64,000 nt of DNA from an uncultured Bacteroidales bacterium (GTDB lineage: Bacteria; Bacteroidota; Bacteroidia; Bacteroidales; Paludibacteraceae), in contig CALUNA010000003.1 in the NCBI GenBank assembly GCA_944321895.1, positions 62,001 through 126,000 of the forward strand. The letters run 5' to 3'. Shown piece after piece: positions 53,694-61,984 of this stretch (position 1 is its first letter; each line of letters starts with the position of its first letter). A program made the position numbers and the translations under genes. Under the pieces are notes generated by a model that ran no database searches, was not told the DNA's origin, and saw only the letters and a program-made list of their open reading frames with translations.

Positions 53694-54047
53694 TCAGAAA
53701 GGAAGTCCCGAACCATCGTCGGTGTTGTCGGCTGCGCCATCGAACGGCTCCATGTTGGAAACGGGTGCGGCAGGCTGTTGCGGCGCGTCCTTCTCCACTT
53801 TCCACGCGCGGATGGAAGTGAACCAGCGGCCGTTCCACTCGCGGCTTTCAATGTCGAAATGAACGGTTACAATATCGTCGATAGCCATTGGGTATTGGTC
53901 TATCTTGTCGCCGAAAAGGTTGAAGCACACCTTGCGCGGATACTGTTCCATTGTTTCCAGCACGTAGTCTTGTGAACGCCAGGGACCGTTGCGGCCTTCG
54001 CCTGTTGCTAATGGCGGTATAGCAATGATTTTTCCTTTTATTTCCAT
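53694..54047 (-). CDS. DUF3127 protein with SSB-like acidic C-terminus
   Basis: A 117-residue protein: an OB-fold-like domain of the DUF3127 type (IKGKIIAIPPLATGEGRNGPW...SQDYVLET...VCFNLFGDKID) followed by a Pro/Ala-rich linker and a tail ending DDGSGLPF. That tail resembles the acidic tip of single-strand DNA-binding proteins that recruits partner enzymes. Function is not established. A minus-strand -7 box TATCTTTG (54080-54073) is 26 bases upstream of the start. Confidence 0.75.
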   Translation of the reverse strand: MEIKGKIIAIPPLATGEGRNGPWRSQDYVLETMEQYPRKVCFNLFGDKIDQYPMAIDDIVTVHFDIESREWNGRWFTSIRAWKVEKDAPQQPAAPVSNMEPFDGAADNTDDGSGLPF

Positions 54048-54396
54048 AATCTTCTGTCTTAATTTAGTCCGGCAAAGATAGCGAAAGCCGGGCGATTTCG
54101 GATGGATTTAAGAAGAATAATGTAAACTATTGGACTTTCAGGGAGATATGCGGCTTTATTCGATATTCCTTAATATATGTCTTTAAGCCGATTTTTGAAT
54201 AGTTAAGCAGTAAAATTGCTACCTATCCGCTGTCTTACAGTCTTTACTCCATAAACATATTATCATACCCTACTTTGTCTTAGCGAGAGATAAGAAATAC
54301 ACATTTGTTAGAATAGCCCCATACATTTTTTATTATCACTAATGCTATTACGAAATAAGTTTTATATCTTTGCTTTGAAATTAAAATATCATCACC
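54048..54396. other. AT-rich intergenic region before the restriction-modification genes
   Basis: 349 bases. The left end holds the DUF3127 promoter element at 54073-54080, part of a 16-base repeat (54073-54088). The right end holds TATCTTTG at 54365-54372, a -7 box for the endonuclease gene without a clear -33 box. No gene or stable hairpin was recognised between them. The sequence becomes clearly richer in A and T from about 54100. Confidence 0.5.
54073..54088. repeat. 16-base direct repeat, left copy
   Basis: The 16-mer beginning CAAAGATAGCG is repeated exactly at 56304-56319, on the other side of the restriction-modification genes. Read on the minus strand it contains the -7 box TATCTTTG of the DUF3127 gene. 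Confidence 0.6.
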
Positions 54397-55194
54397 ATGA
54401 CCAAAGAAGAATTTTTCACCCTTCTAACTAAAGAGGTAAAAACATATAAACAATTCCTTGAAACAGGCAATAATGAGTGGATTGTAAAAGGCTTCATTGA
54501 TATTGATAAAAATGTTTATACCATTACGAATGATACAAAAGTCGTATCTAAGATAATCGAGATTCTACTTATTCCGAAATTGGATAGATTTGCTCGGAAT
54601 CACGACATGAAGCTTGAACTTCCTTCAAAACAAAATTATTATCCAGACTTAACCTTCAAAGATAACGAAGGTCACTTATTTGCAGTTGATTTTAAATCAA
54701 GCTACTATAATTCGGATTCTGTTAATGGCTTAACTCTTGGTTCATACTGGGGTTATTTTAGAAATCGGGATAAAAAGATGAGTATGGATTATACCTATAA
54801 TTCATATTCTGCTCACATTGTGCTTGGCATGTTATACAAACAAAGCGATGAAACTGCGAATGAGAAAAACGTCTTTAAGGTGGATGAATTAGATATTATT
54901 CATTCTGTTATAGAGAATTTTATATTCTTTGTACAACCCAAATGGAAGATTGCCAACGATATTCCAGGAAGTGGCAATACAAGAAATATTGGAGGTATAA
55001 CAAATATTCAAAAACTATTAAATGGAGAAGGTCCTTTTGCAACATTGGGTGAGGATGTCTTCGATGATTATTGGATGGGGTACTCCAATAAAGATGATGC
55101 TAAGAAAGCTGGTATTGGAGCCCCACACTACAACAATTTAGAAACCTACAAAGATTATTTGAAATCACAAGCTAATAAATTATCAAGACTCTAA
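54397..55194 (+). CDS. EcoRV-like type II restriction endonuclease
   Basis: A 265-residue PD-(D/E)xK nuclease. The active site is Asp84 (YYPDLTF), Asp98 and Lys100 (VDFK), matching EcoRV Asp74, Asp90 and Lys92. The recognition loop GSGNTRNIGG (191-200) mirrors GSGNTTNIGS of EcoRV. Both ends also align (SNDTKV-like and DYW near the C-terminus). Expected target GATATC, blunt cut; this is inferred from similarity. It is co-oriented with the methylase, which starts 2 bases after its stop codon. The gene is AT-rich compared with its neighbours, suggesting recent transfer. Confidence 0.9.
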   Translation: MTKEEFFTLLTKEVKTYKQFLETGNNEWIVKGFIDIDKNVYTITNDTKVVSKIIEILLIPKLDRFARNHDMKLELPSKQNYYPDLTFKDNEGHLFAVDFKSSYYNSDSVNGLTLGSYWGYFRNRDKKMSMDYTYNSYSAHIVLGMLYKQSDETANEKNVFKVDELDIIHSVIENFIFFVQPKWKIANDIPGSGNTRNIGGITNIQKLLNGEGPFATLGEDVFDDYWMGYSNKDDAKKAGIGAPHYNNLETYKDYLKSQANKLSRL

Positions 55195-55196
55195 CC

Positions 55197-56132
55197 ATGC
55201 CAGTAATAGTACCTCCAATAAAATCACAAGGAATTAAGACAAAGCTTGTTCCTTGGATAAACGATTTAATTGCCAAGTCAGGCTTAGATTTAGCCAATAC
55301 CAATTGGATTGAACCCTTTTTCGGTACTGGAGTTGTTGGACTCAATGCTCCAGTAGGCGGGAACAGATATGTTGGTGATAGTAATCCTCACATTATAAAC
55401 TTCTATAATGGGATTCTAATTGGTGAAATTACCCCTCAAAACATGCGTCAATATTTAGAATATGAAGGGGCTCTATTAGCAACTGCCGATGAAGAAGGTT
55501 ATGCACACTACAGAACTATAAAAGACAGATTTAATACAGAACATAGTCCGTTCGATTTCATTTTTCTATCTCGTGCGGGTTTTAATGGTATGATGAGGTT
55601 TAATCGTCAAGGGCAGTGGAATATTCCCTTCTGCAAAAAGCCAGAACGGTTTGCTCCTGCCTATGTCACAAAGATATGCAACCAGATTGCCGCGGCTCAA
55701 CGTGTAATTTTAGCAAATCATTGGGAGTTTCACAATCAAAACTTCATAGAAACAATAAATCATGCACAAGCTGGTGATTTAATCTACTGTGATCCACCAT
55801 ATTTTGGCAGATACGTAGATTATTATAATGGATGGTCAGAGAATGACGAGGAAACACTGTTCAATGCTCTTCTGCATACTCCTGCTCATTTTATACTTTC
55901 AACTTGGCATCATAATGAATTTCGATCTAATGAAATGATAGAAAGATTTTGGAATCATTTTAATATTGAAACTCAAGAGCATTTTTATCATAGTGGAGCC
56001 CATATTGAGAATAGGCATACTATGATAGAAGCTTTAGTATTCAATTTTGAACTATATGAGCCTAATCAAATGAATATTGTTGAATTACAGCAAGAAGAGC
56101 AACAACTTCAATTACAATTGAATATTGTTTAA
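55197..56132 (+). CDS. EcoRV-like DNA adenine methyltransferase (Dam/D12 class)
   Basis: A 311-residue N6-adenine methylase. SAM-binding motif EPFFGTG (39-45), catalytic motif DPPY (199-202) and the N-terminal VPPIKSQGIKTKLVP that closely matches M.EcoRV. It should protect GATATC sites from the nuclease encoded just upstream. Residues 290-311 form a Gln-rich tail (LQQEEQQLQLQLN) that looks like an addition to the usual end of the family. No separate controller protein gene is present. Confidence 0.92.
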   Translation: MPVIVPPIKSQGIKTKLVPWINDLIAKSGLDLANTNWIEPFFGTGVVGLNAPVGGNRYVGDSNPHIINFYNGILIGEITPQNMRQYLEYEGALLATADEEGYAHYRTIKDRFNTEHSPFDFIFLSRAGFNGMMRFNRQGQWNIPFCKKPERFAPAYVTKICNQIAAAQRVILANHWEFHNQNFIETINHAQAGDLIYCDPPYFGRYVDYYNGWSENDEETLFNALLHTPAHFILSTWHHNEFRSNEMIERFWNHFNIETQEHFYHSGAHIENRHTMIEALVFNFELYEPNQMNIVELQQEEQQLQLQLNIV

Positions 56133-56622
56133 ATGAGACCTTTTTTTCAAGAAATGCTATCTTTGCAACTGAGATTAAGAGTTATTTGAAAGCATGAGAA
56201 ATATGGCGGTTCGGAACAGTCCGGCTTTTTCTTATCCATTGCCCGTTCTCGTGCGAGTTTTATCCAATCTGTTGATAGCCAAATAAAACCTGCCTGATTA
56301 CAACAAAGATAGCGAAAGCTGAGCGGAGAGGCAAATGGAAAATGGAGTTTTTAACGTTGGTTGTTGGCTTTGTTTTGTTTTCGTGTGTTCCTTTTTCCGG
56401 CGGTCAGTTCGTATTTTTCGGCATTCGAATCTGTGGGCGTTGGCAAGCTTGGAACGCACGCTCGCCAGAAGCTCACGCATACGCCTTTTCACGGGTATCT
56501 GTTACCCTTATTCCACCGTGGGACTGTCAATCGCGGCAGTAGCTGCAGGAATGACAGGGAGAGGATACGGCATGACACAGTTGCGGTATGTGCGACAGTA
56601 AAAAACAGACGCAAAATAGCGT
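56133..56622. other. Intergenic region after the restriction-modification genes
   Basis: 490 bases without a convincing gene. A plus-strand TATCTTTG (56158-56165) is followed by a weak hairpin and T run at 56213-56230, which may end the methylase transcript. The right copy of the 16-base repeat lies at 56304-56319. Open frames between 56335 and 56740 have no family features and look like debris. Confidence 0.45.
56304..56319. repeat. 16-base direct repeat, right copy
   Basis: Exact copy of 54073-54088. On the minus strand it carries the -7 box TATCTTTG, but no minus-strand gene begins to its left, so here the promoter-like element is an orphan. Confidence 0.6.
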
Positions 56623-56853
56623 TCAGTCCTTATTGGGCAGGTTGTCCAGAATGTCGTTGGCCCGTTCCGTGTCCTCTTCGAAAATATGTAGGTGCACGCC
56701 TCCGAACGATGAACCGAAAACGGGATACATCTGGTTAATGCTTTCGTTGCTCAAGAAGCAGGGAACTCCGTTCTGTTCAAGTGCATCTCTGGCAAAGACG
56801 GCTTCCGGCAAGGTGTCGAAAACGCGGAGCAGGATGGTTTTCTGTTGTTTCAT
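56623..56853 (-). CDS. DUF2007-family small protein
   Basis: A 76-residue protein with the ferredoxin-like pattern of the DUF2007 (putative signal-transducing, PII-like fold) family: LLRVFDTLPEAVFARDALEQNGVPCFLSN, then a C-terminal helix with DILDNLP. The function is unknown. It starts 12 bases after sufB, so it is probably in the same transcript. Confidence 0.8.
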   Translation of the reverse strand: MKQQKTILLRVFDTLPEAVFARDALEQNGVPCFLSNESINQMYPVFGSSFGGVHLHIFEEDTERANDILDNLPNKD

Positions 56854-56865
56854 GATGTTTGGTGT

Positions 56866-58302
56866 TTATCCGACGCTGCCTTCCAGCGAGATTTGCAACA
56901 GTTTTTGCGCCTCGACGGCAAATTCCATCGGTAGTTTGTTGATGACTTCTTTGGCGTAGCCGTTGATAATCAGTCCGACTGCATCTTCGGTGTCTATGCC
57001 GCGTTGCTGGCAATAGAACAGTTGGTCTTCGCTGATTTTGGAGGTTGTGGCTTCGTGTTCCACAATGGCGGTTTCGTTCTCTATTTGCATGTCCGGGAAG
57101 GTGTGCGCGCCGCACTGGTTGCCGAGCAGGAGGCTGTCGCATTGTGAGAAGTTCCGGCAGCCATCGGCGTTGGCGGCCACATGCACCAGTCCGCGGTAGC
57201 TGTTCTGGCTCTTGCCTGCCGAGATGCCTTTGGAAACGATGCGGCTACGCGTGTTCCGTCCCAAATGAATCATCTTGGTGCCGGTGTCGGCCTGCTGGTA
57301 GTTGTTTGTTACGGCCACCGAATAAAACTCGGCGGTGGAGTTGTTCCCTTTCAGAATGCAGCTCGGGTATTTCCACGTAATGGCGGAACCTGTTTCCACC
57401 TGCGTCCACGACAGTTTGGCGTTTTCGCCCTTGCAGATGCCGCGTTTGGTAACGAAGTTGTAGATGCCGCCTTTGCCGTCCTTGTCGCCGGGGTACCAGT
57501 TTTGCACGGTGCTGTACTTGACCTCCGCGTCTTTCATGACTACGATTTCCACGATGGCGGCGTGCAACTGGTTTTCATCGCGCATGGGTGCCGTGCAACC
57601 TTCCAGATAGGAAACGTAGCTGCCCTCGTCGGCCACAATCAGCGTGCGCTCAAACTGGCCGGTGTTGTTCGCGTTGATGCGGAAATAGGTGCTCAGTTCC
57701 ATCGGGCAACGCACGCCTTTTGGGATATAGACGAACGAGCCGTCGGAGAAAACGGCACAGTTCAGCGCCGCGAAAAAGTTGTCGGTGTAGGGCACGACCG
57801 AACCCAGGTATTTTTGCACGAGGTCGGGATGGTCCTTCACCGCCTCGCTGAACGAGCAGAAGATGATGCCCAGTTCGGCCAGGTTCTCGCGGAAGGTTGT
57901 CTTTACGGAAATGCTGTCCATGACGGCATCGACGGCCATGCCTGACAGGGCTTTCTGCTCTTCGAGCGGTATGCCTAACTTGTCGAAGGTCTTGAGCAGT
58001 TCCGGGTCAACTTCGTCCAGGCTTTTCGGGCTGTTTTTCCGCGGCGCGGCATAGTAGGAAATAGCCTGGTAGTCTATTTCCGGAATGTCCAGATGTGCCC
58101 ATGTGGGCATTTGCATGGTTTGCCAGTGGCGGAAGGCTTTCAGCCGGAAATCAAGCAGCCACTCCGGCTCGTTTTTCTTGGCCGAAATCAGCCGGATAAT
58201 GTCCTCGTTGATGCCAGTCGGGATGACATCGGTTTCTATGTCGGTTGTGAACCCGTATTTGTAATCACCTGTTGTCAGGTCGTTGATAATATCATTTTTC
58301 AT
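56866..58302 (-). CDS. sufB: SufB, Fe-S cluster scaffold subunit
   Basis: A 478-residue beta-helix protein of the SufBC2D scaffold. Typical stretches are [37 protein letters not shown], the C-terminal [18 protein letters not shown] and [20 protein letters not shown]. It assembles Fe-S clusters with SufC and SufD. Neither of those genes is adjacent: DUF2007 follows directly and then gene-poor sequence. Many relatives have sufBCD together, so this is a split arrangement. Confidence 0.95.
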   Translation of the reverse strand: MKNDIINDLTTGDYKYGFTTDIETDVIPTGINEDIIRLISAKKNEPEWLLDFRLKAFRHWQTMQMPTWAHLDIPEIDYQAISYYAAPRKNSPKSLDEVDPELLKTFDKLGIPLEEQKALSGMAVDAVMDSISVKTTFRENLAELGIIFCSFSEAVKDHPDLVQKYLGSVVPYTDNFFAALNCAVFSDGSFVYIPKGVRCPMELSTYFRINANNTGQFERTLIVADEGSYVSYLEGCTAPMRDENQLHAAIVEIVVMKDAEVKYSTVQNWYPGDKDGKGGIYNFVTKRGICKGENAKLSWTQVETGSAITWKYPSCILKGNNSTAEFYSVAVTNNYQQADTGTKMIHLGRNTRSRIVSKGISAGKSQNSYRGLVHVAANADGCRNFSQCDSLLLGNQCGAHTFPDMQIENETAIVEHEATTSKISEDQLFYCQQRGIDTEDAVGLIINGYAKEVINKLPMEFAVEAQKLLQISLEGSVG

Positions 58303-58318
58303 ATGTCGTGCGTTAATT

Positions 58319-60163
58319 TCAGAATATTTTCCGTACGGTGCTTGTACGGTCGTTGAACGTGATTTTGACTATGTAGAGGCTGTTCCTGTCCGGCAGGGGC
58401 AGTGATAGTTCGGTGCTGTTTCCCGTTTGTTGGTGCAACGTCCGGCCGAGCATGTCGTATAAGGTTACGCCGGTAACCGGAAGGCTTGCCGTTATTTGCA
58501 GGCTGTTCCCGTTCCGGTGCACTGAACATTGGTTTTCCGTCTGTACGGGTGTCTGTATGCCCGTGAGCAGTTCCGGCAGCGAGTTGAGGTAGATTTCCAA
58601 GTTGGAATAGCCGCTTTCGGTGATTTGTGCACCGTCGGCTGCCAGGTTCGGGTCGAGCCCGTGTTCCGTTTCCCATGTGTCGGGGATGCCGTCGCCATCG
58701 GTGTCGGTGTAGGGTTCACCGGTCAGTTCGGGCCAGCCGCCAATCGTGTCCGGCGTGTCGATGATACCTTTTTCCTTGCCGTATTTGCCGGAACCGGAAG
58801 CTGTTCCGTTGCGTACTTCGTCAATCAGGCGCGCATCCTGCCAGTCGCGGCGCATGGCACCGACGTTTTCCAATACGTTTGCATAACTCTCTTCCGCAGT
58901 TTCCAGCAGGGCAGGTTGGATGGCGGCCACTTCGGGCGAATAATCCGCGGCACGGAACAGGGAATTGGCCAGCGTCGAGTCGTTTTTGTAGGGGACTTTT
59001 GAGAATTGCACGCCGTAGTTCCAGTTGTTGCTGCTGACGGTCGGGAATTCGGTAACGTAGTTGCCTGTAATGTAGTGGCGGCTGTGGTAGCCTGCGTTCC
59101 ACGAGGCGGAGTCCTGGTCGATAATGACAATGCGGTGTGCCTTCTCGCTGCTTTTTACGGTGCGTCCCTTGCTGGTGGCCGGTCCTTGTTTGTAGTAATT
59201 GTTGACCATGTTCAGCTCGTTGCGTGTTTCGGGTGTCCTGATTTCCACTTCGGCACCGTAGGCGCTGTTGTTGCTTCCCCAGTTGTAAATAACGTTGTTC
59301 CGGTAATCGATTACCGCGATGGTGTCGTGTGCGCGTGCACCGTTGAAGCGTGCCACGCGGCTGTTCTGGTGTGCAAGCAGGTTGTGGTGGTAGGTGGCGA
59401 ACTGTCCGCCCCATACGCCGCCGTAGGAGCGGTTGCCTTTGGCGTGTCCCGCCGAATAGAGCCCTTCGGCCACGATGCACCATTGCACGGTAGTGTTCTT
59501 GGTGTCGTAAATGGCCAGGCATTCCTCGTTTGCCCAGGTTATGGTGCAGTGGTCAATGATGACATTTTCGTAGTTTTCCACGTCCAGTCCGTAGGTCACG
59601 AAACTGCCGGTGATGTTGCCGTCGGCATCCCTGGGCGGCCCTGGCCGGAAACGCAGGTAACGTATGATTACGTCGCGCCGGCGTGGCCCCCAATGGAACA
59701 TTTCACCGCCTGTGGCCCCGTTCACGATAACGGAGTTACCGGCTATGCAAATGCCATCGCCGGGGGCAGATTGTCCGGCAATAGTCAGATAGTCCCGTTT
59801 TATGCGCAGTTCTTCTTTCAGCCAGATAGTGCCGGAAACATTGAATACAATGGTCAGAGGTTCATAAACGGTAATGGGCTTTTTTACCAGTGAATCGCTG
59901 CCATCCACTTTGGATGCGTATGTTTGGTATGCCGAGTCCGTACGGACATATTGGTTCAACGCCCAGCGCAAACTGCCTTCGATGGCTTCCTCACCGGTGG
60001 CGTAGTCGTCCAGGGTGTTTACGGTGATAACGTGTCCGCCCCTTCCGCCGACGGTGTATTTTCCGAAACCTTCCGCTTCAGGAAAGGCCAACACGGATGT
60101 TTCCGCGCAGATGCCCATTGGTATGGAACACAACAGCAGGATTCCGAGAAGTTGTTTGTTCAT
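58319..60163 (-). CDS. Pectate-lyase-like secreted protein with T9SS type A sorting domain
   Basis: A 614-residue secreted protein. Signal peptide ([20 protein letters not shown]), a right-handed beta-helix of the pectate lyase type ([18 protein letters not shown] at the start, ADYSPEVA near the end), a calcium-binding thrombospondin-3-like loop ([12 protein letters not shown]) and a C-terminal sorting domain ending TSTVRKIF. It probably cleaves polygalacturonate-like glycans outside the cell. The frame is open far upstream inside ispF; the ATG at 60163 overlaps the ispF stop by 4 bases and gives a good signal peptide. Confidence 0.85.
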   Translation of the reverse strand: MNKQLLGILLLCSIPMGICAETSVLAFPEAEGFGKYTVGGRGGHVITVNTLDDYATGEEAIEGSLRWALNQYVRTDSAYQTYASKVDGSDSLVKKPITVYEPLTIVFNVSGTIWLKEELRIKRDYLTIAGQSAPGDGICIAGNSVIVNGATGGEMFHWGPRRRDVIIRYLRFRPGPPRDADGNITGSFVTYGLDVENYENVIIDHCTITWANEECLAIYDTKNTTVQWCIVAEGLYSAGHAKGNRSYGGVWGGQFATYHHNLLAHQNSRVARFNGARAHDTIAVIDYRNNVIYNWGSNNSAYGAEVEIRTPETRNELNMVNNYYKQGPATSKGRTVKSSEKAHRIVIIDQDSASWNAGYHSRHYITGNYVTEFPTVSSNNWNYGVQFSKVPYKNDSTLANSLFRAADYSPEVAAIQPALLETAEESYANVLENVGAMRRDWQDARLIDEVRNGTASGSGKYGKEKGIIDTPDTIGGWPELTGEPYTDTDGDGIPDTWETEHGLDPNLAADGAQITESGYSNLEIYLNSLPELLTGIQTPVQTENQCSVHRNGNSLQITASLPVTGVTLYDMLGRTLHQQTGNSTELSLPLPDRNSLYIVKITFNDRTSTVRKIF

Positions 60164-60651
60164 ATCTTGTCGGTTTTTTGTTTTGTTATCAGAACAGTGG
60201 CATATGCCGAAATTCCTTCTTTCCGTCCGGTGAAACCGAGTTTTTCGGTGGTTGTAGCCTTTATGCTGACATTGTCCGCATCGGTTTGCATGACTTGTGC
60301 CAGGCATTGTTGCATGTCTGGGATGTGCGGGTTCAGTTTGGGTGCTTCCGCGCATATCGTGCAGTCGGCGTTGCCGAATTCGTAGCCTTTTTCCCGAACC
60401 AGTTGCATGGTGCGGCGCAACAGGATTTTGCTGTCGATATTTTCGTATTCATCGGCCGTATCTGGAAAGTGAAAGCCAATGTCGCGCAAGTTGGCGGCGC
60501 CGAGGAGCGCATCGCAAAGCGCGTGTATCAGCACATCAGCATCCGAATGTCCGGCCAGTCCCTTGTCGTGGTCAATCCTGATGCCTCCGAGCCACAGTTC
60601 CCTGTTGTCGGCAAAAGCGTGTACGTCATAACCAAAACCAATTCGATACAT
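60160..60651 (-). CDS. ispF: 2-C-methyl-D-erythritol 2,4-cyclodiphosphate synthase
   Basis: A 163-residue enzyme of the non-mevalonate isoprenoid pathway. The N-terminal metal site (GFGYDVHAF), the GHSDADVLIHALCDALLGA stretch and TTTEKLGFTGRKEGI at the C-terminus are diagnostic. Stop codon overlaps the start of the pectate-lyase-like gene (ATGA), an unrelated partner. Confidence 0.96.
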   Translation of the reverse strand: MYRIGFGYDVHAFADNRELWLGGIRIDHDKGLAGHSDADVLIHALCDALLGAANLRDIGFHFPDTADEYENIDSKILLRRTMQLVREKGYEFGNADCTICAEAPKLNPHIPDMQQCLAQVMQTDADNVSIKATTTEKLGFTGRKEGISAYATVLITKQKTDKI

Positions 60652-60666
60652 AGAAGTATAAAGTTA

Positions 60667-60703
60667 CAAAAAGGCGGTTTCGGCCTTGAGCCAAAACCGC
60701 CGT
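60667..60703 (-). terminator. Rho-independent terminator of porV
   Basis: On the minus strand a GGCGGTTT stem with an internal GGC/GCC extension is followed by five T residues. It lies 32-68 bases after the porV stop codon and upstream of ispF. Confidence 0.85.
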
Positions 60704-60734
60704 AAAGTTACGATATTTTTCTTATCTGCAAATC

Positions 60735-61925
60735 TTATTTCACCAGATTCTGCAATCCGAATATGTCGAATGCCAGGGTGAAACGCAGTGTGCGGTCCAG
60801 CGGGTTGGTCTGGTGCAGTGCGATTACATAGCCGGCATCCAGGCTGAATGCGCTGAGTTTGAATCCGGCACCGACGGTGAAATAACGGCGGTTACCTTTG
60901 GTTTCATGTTCGTTGAAATAGCCGGCGCGCACAAAGAACTGTTTGTTGTAGGCATATTCCAGACCGGCTCCCCAAGCTATCTCGCGCAATTCTTCCTTGA
61001 ATCCGCCCGGGGCATCGCAGAAGGACATCCACAAGCCGCGCATGGGCGATATGTCGTAATAGGCATCGCCCAGGTCCCATGTGGTGTCGTCGTTCGGGTC
61101 GAATCCTTCGGCAAAGCGTGATTGTGAACTTGGTACCATTAGCTTGTTCAGGTCGGCATTGATGGACAGGCGGTTGTAATCGTCGAACGGAATGTCGAAC
61201 GAAGCTCCGAAGCGCAAGTTGGTCGGGATAAAGTTGCTGGTTGTGCGTTGGTCGTAAGATATTTTGGAGCCCAGGTTGGAGATGTTCAGACCGAAAGCGA
61301 GGTTAGCGTCGCCGGTGGACAAGGTTATCGGCAGGTTATAATAAGCTGCCACGTCGGCTGCCAGCGACCAGCCCGGATACATTTCCGTGCTGCTGCCGCC
61401 TGCACTTGTATTGATGCCGTTGTTCAGGTCGGAGTAGATGAAGCGGAAAGCGACGGCTGCCGAGAAGTGTTCCGACAGTTTGCGTGAATAGGCAACGTCG
61501 ACAGACAGTTCAAACGGTTGTGCATCGCCAAGATATTCTTCGTTGGCAGTTGTGAGCGGAATGTTTCCCAAGGAAAAATATCGGAACGATGTGCTGATGG
61601 CCTGTAAATCATCAAACTTGTAGTAATAGGACAAATAGCCCAAATCGATGTCGTTCACAATGGCGCTTAACCACGGTGTATAGCTTACGGCCAGCCCCAT
61701 GTTGCTTTCAATGAACGGATATTTGGCCGGATTCCAGTGCTGCGAGTTGATGTCGGGTGCAGTGGCTGCGCCCACGTCGCCCATGCTTCCGCCGCGTGCA
61801 TCGGGCGTGATGGACAAGGACGGTGCGCCTGTCAGGAGCGGGTTAAGTGCGTCTTTTGAGCTATCGGCAAGAACCGGTAATGTGCATGAAACAAGTACTG
61901 CTATGCAAAAAAAGTTTTTTCTCAT
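60735..61925 (-). CDS. porV: PorV, T9SS outer-membrane shuttle/channel protein
   Basis: A 396-residue outer-membrane barrel of the FadL-like PorV/LptO family. Signal peptide ends near LPVLA (residue 20); the mature protein begins with the family-typical LLTGAPSLSITPDARGGSMGDVGAA and NSQHWNPAKYPF. The C-terminus is a barrel strand (FDIFGLQNLVK). PorV receives cargo from the Sov translocon and passes it to the sortase PorU, whose gene lies just upstream, 59 bases away. Confidence 0.96.
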   Translation of the reverse strand: MRKNFFCIAVLVSCTLPVLADSSKDALNPLLTGAPSLSITPDARGGSMGDVGAATAPDINSQHWNPAKYPFIESNMGLAVSYTPWLSAIVNDIDLGYLSYYYKFDDLQAISTSFRYFSLGNIPLTTANEEYLGDAQPFELSVDVAYSRKLSEHFSAAVAFRFIYSDLNNGINTSAGGSSTEMYPGWSLAADVAAYYNLPITLSTGDANLAFGLNISNLGSKISYDQRTTSNFIPTNLRFGASFDIPFDDYNRLSINADLNKLMVPSSQSRFAEGFDPNDDTTWDLGDAYYDISPMRGLWMSFCDAPGGFKEELREIAWGAGLEYAYNKQFFVRAGYFNEHETKGNRRYFTVGAGFKLSAFSLDAGYVIALHQTNPLDRTLRFTLAFDIFGLQNLVK

Positions 61926-61984
61926 TTTGTAGATTCAGTTATAGAGTTGTTTTTTAGTATCCTTAAACGTTGCCGTGCATGTTT

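Noticed and set aside
56158-56230. Possible small RNA starting at a TATCTTTG box and ending in a weak hairpin with a T run
   Set aside because: The stem is only about 5 bp and no -33 box is present; it could equally be the end of the methylase transcript.
56335-56738. Several open frames after the restriction-modification genes
   Set aside because: Overlapping frames with unlikely composition, no start context and no recognisable family; treated as debris.
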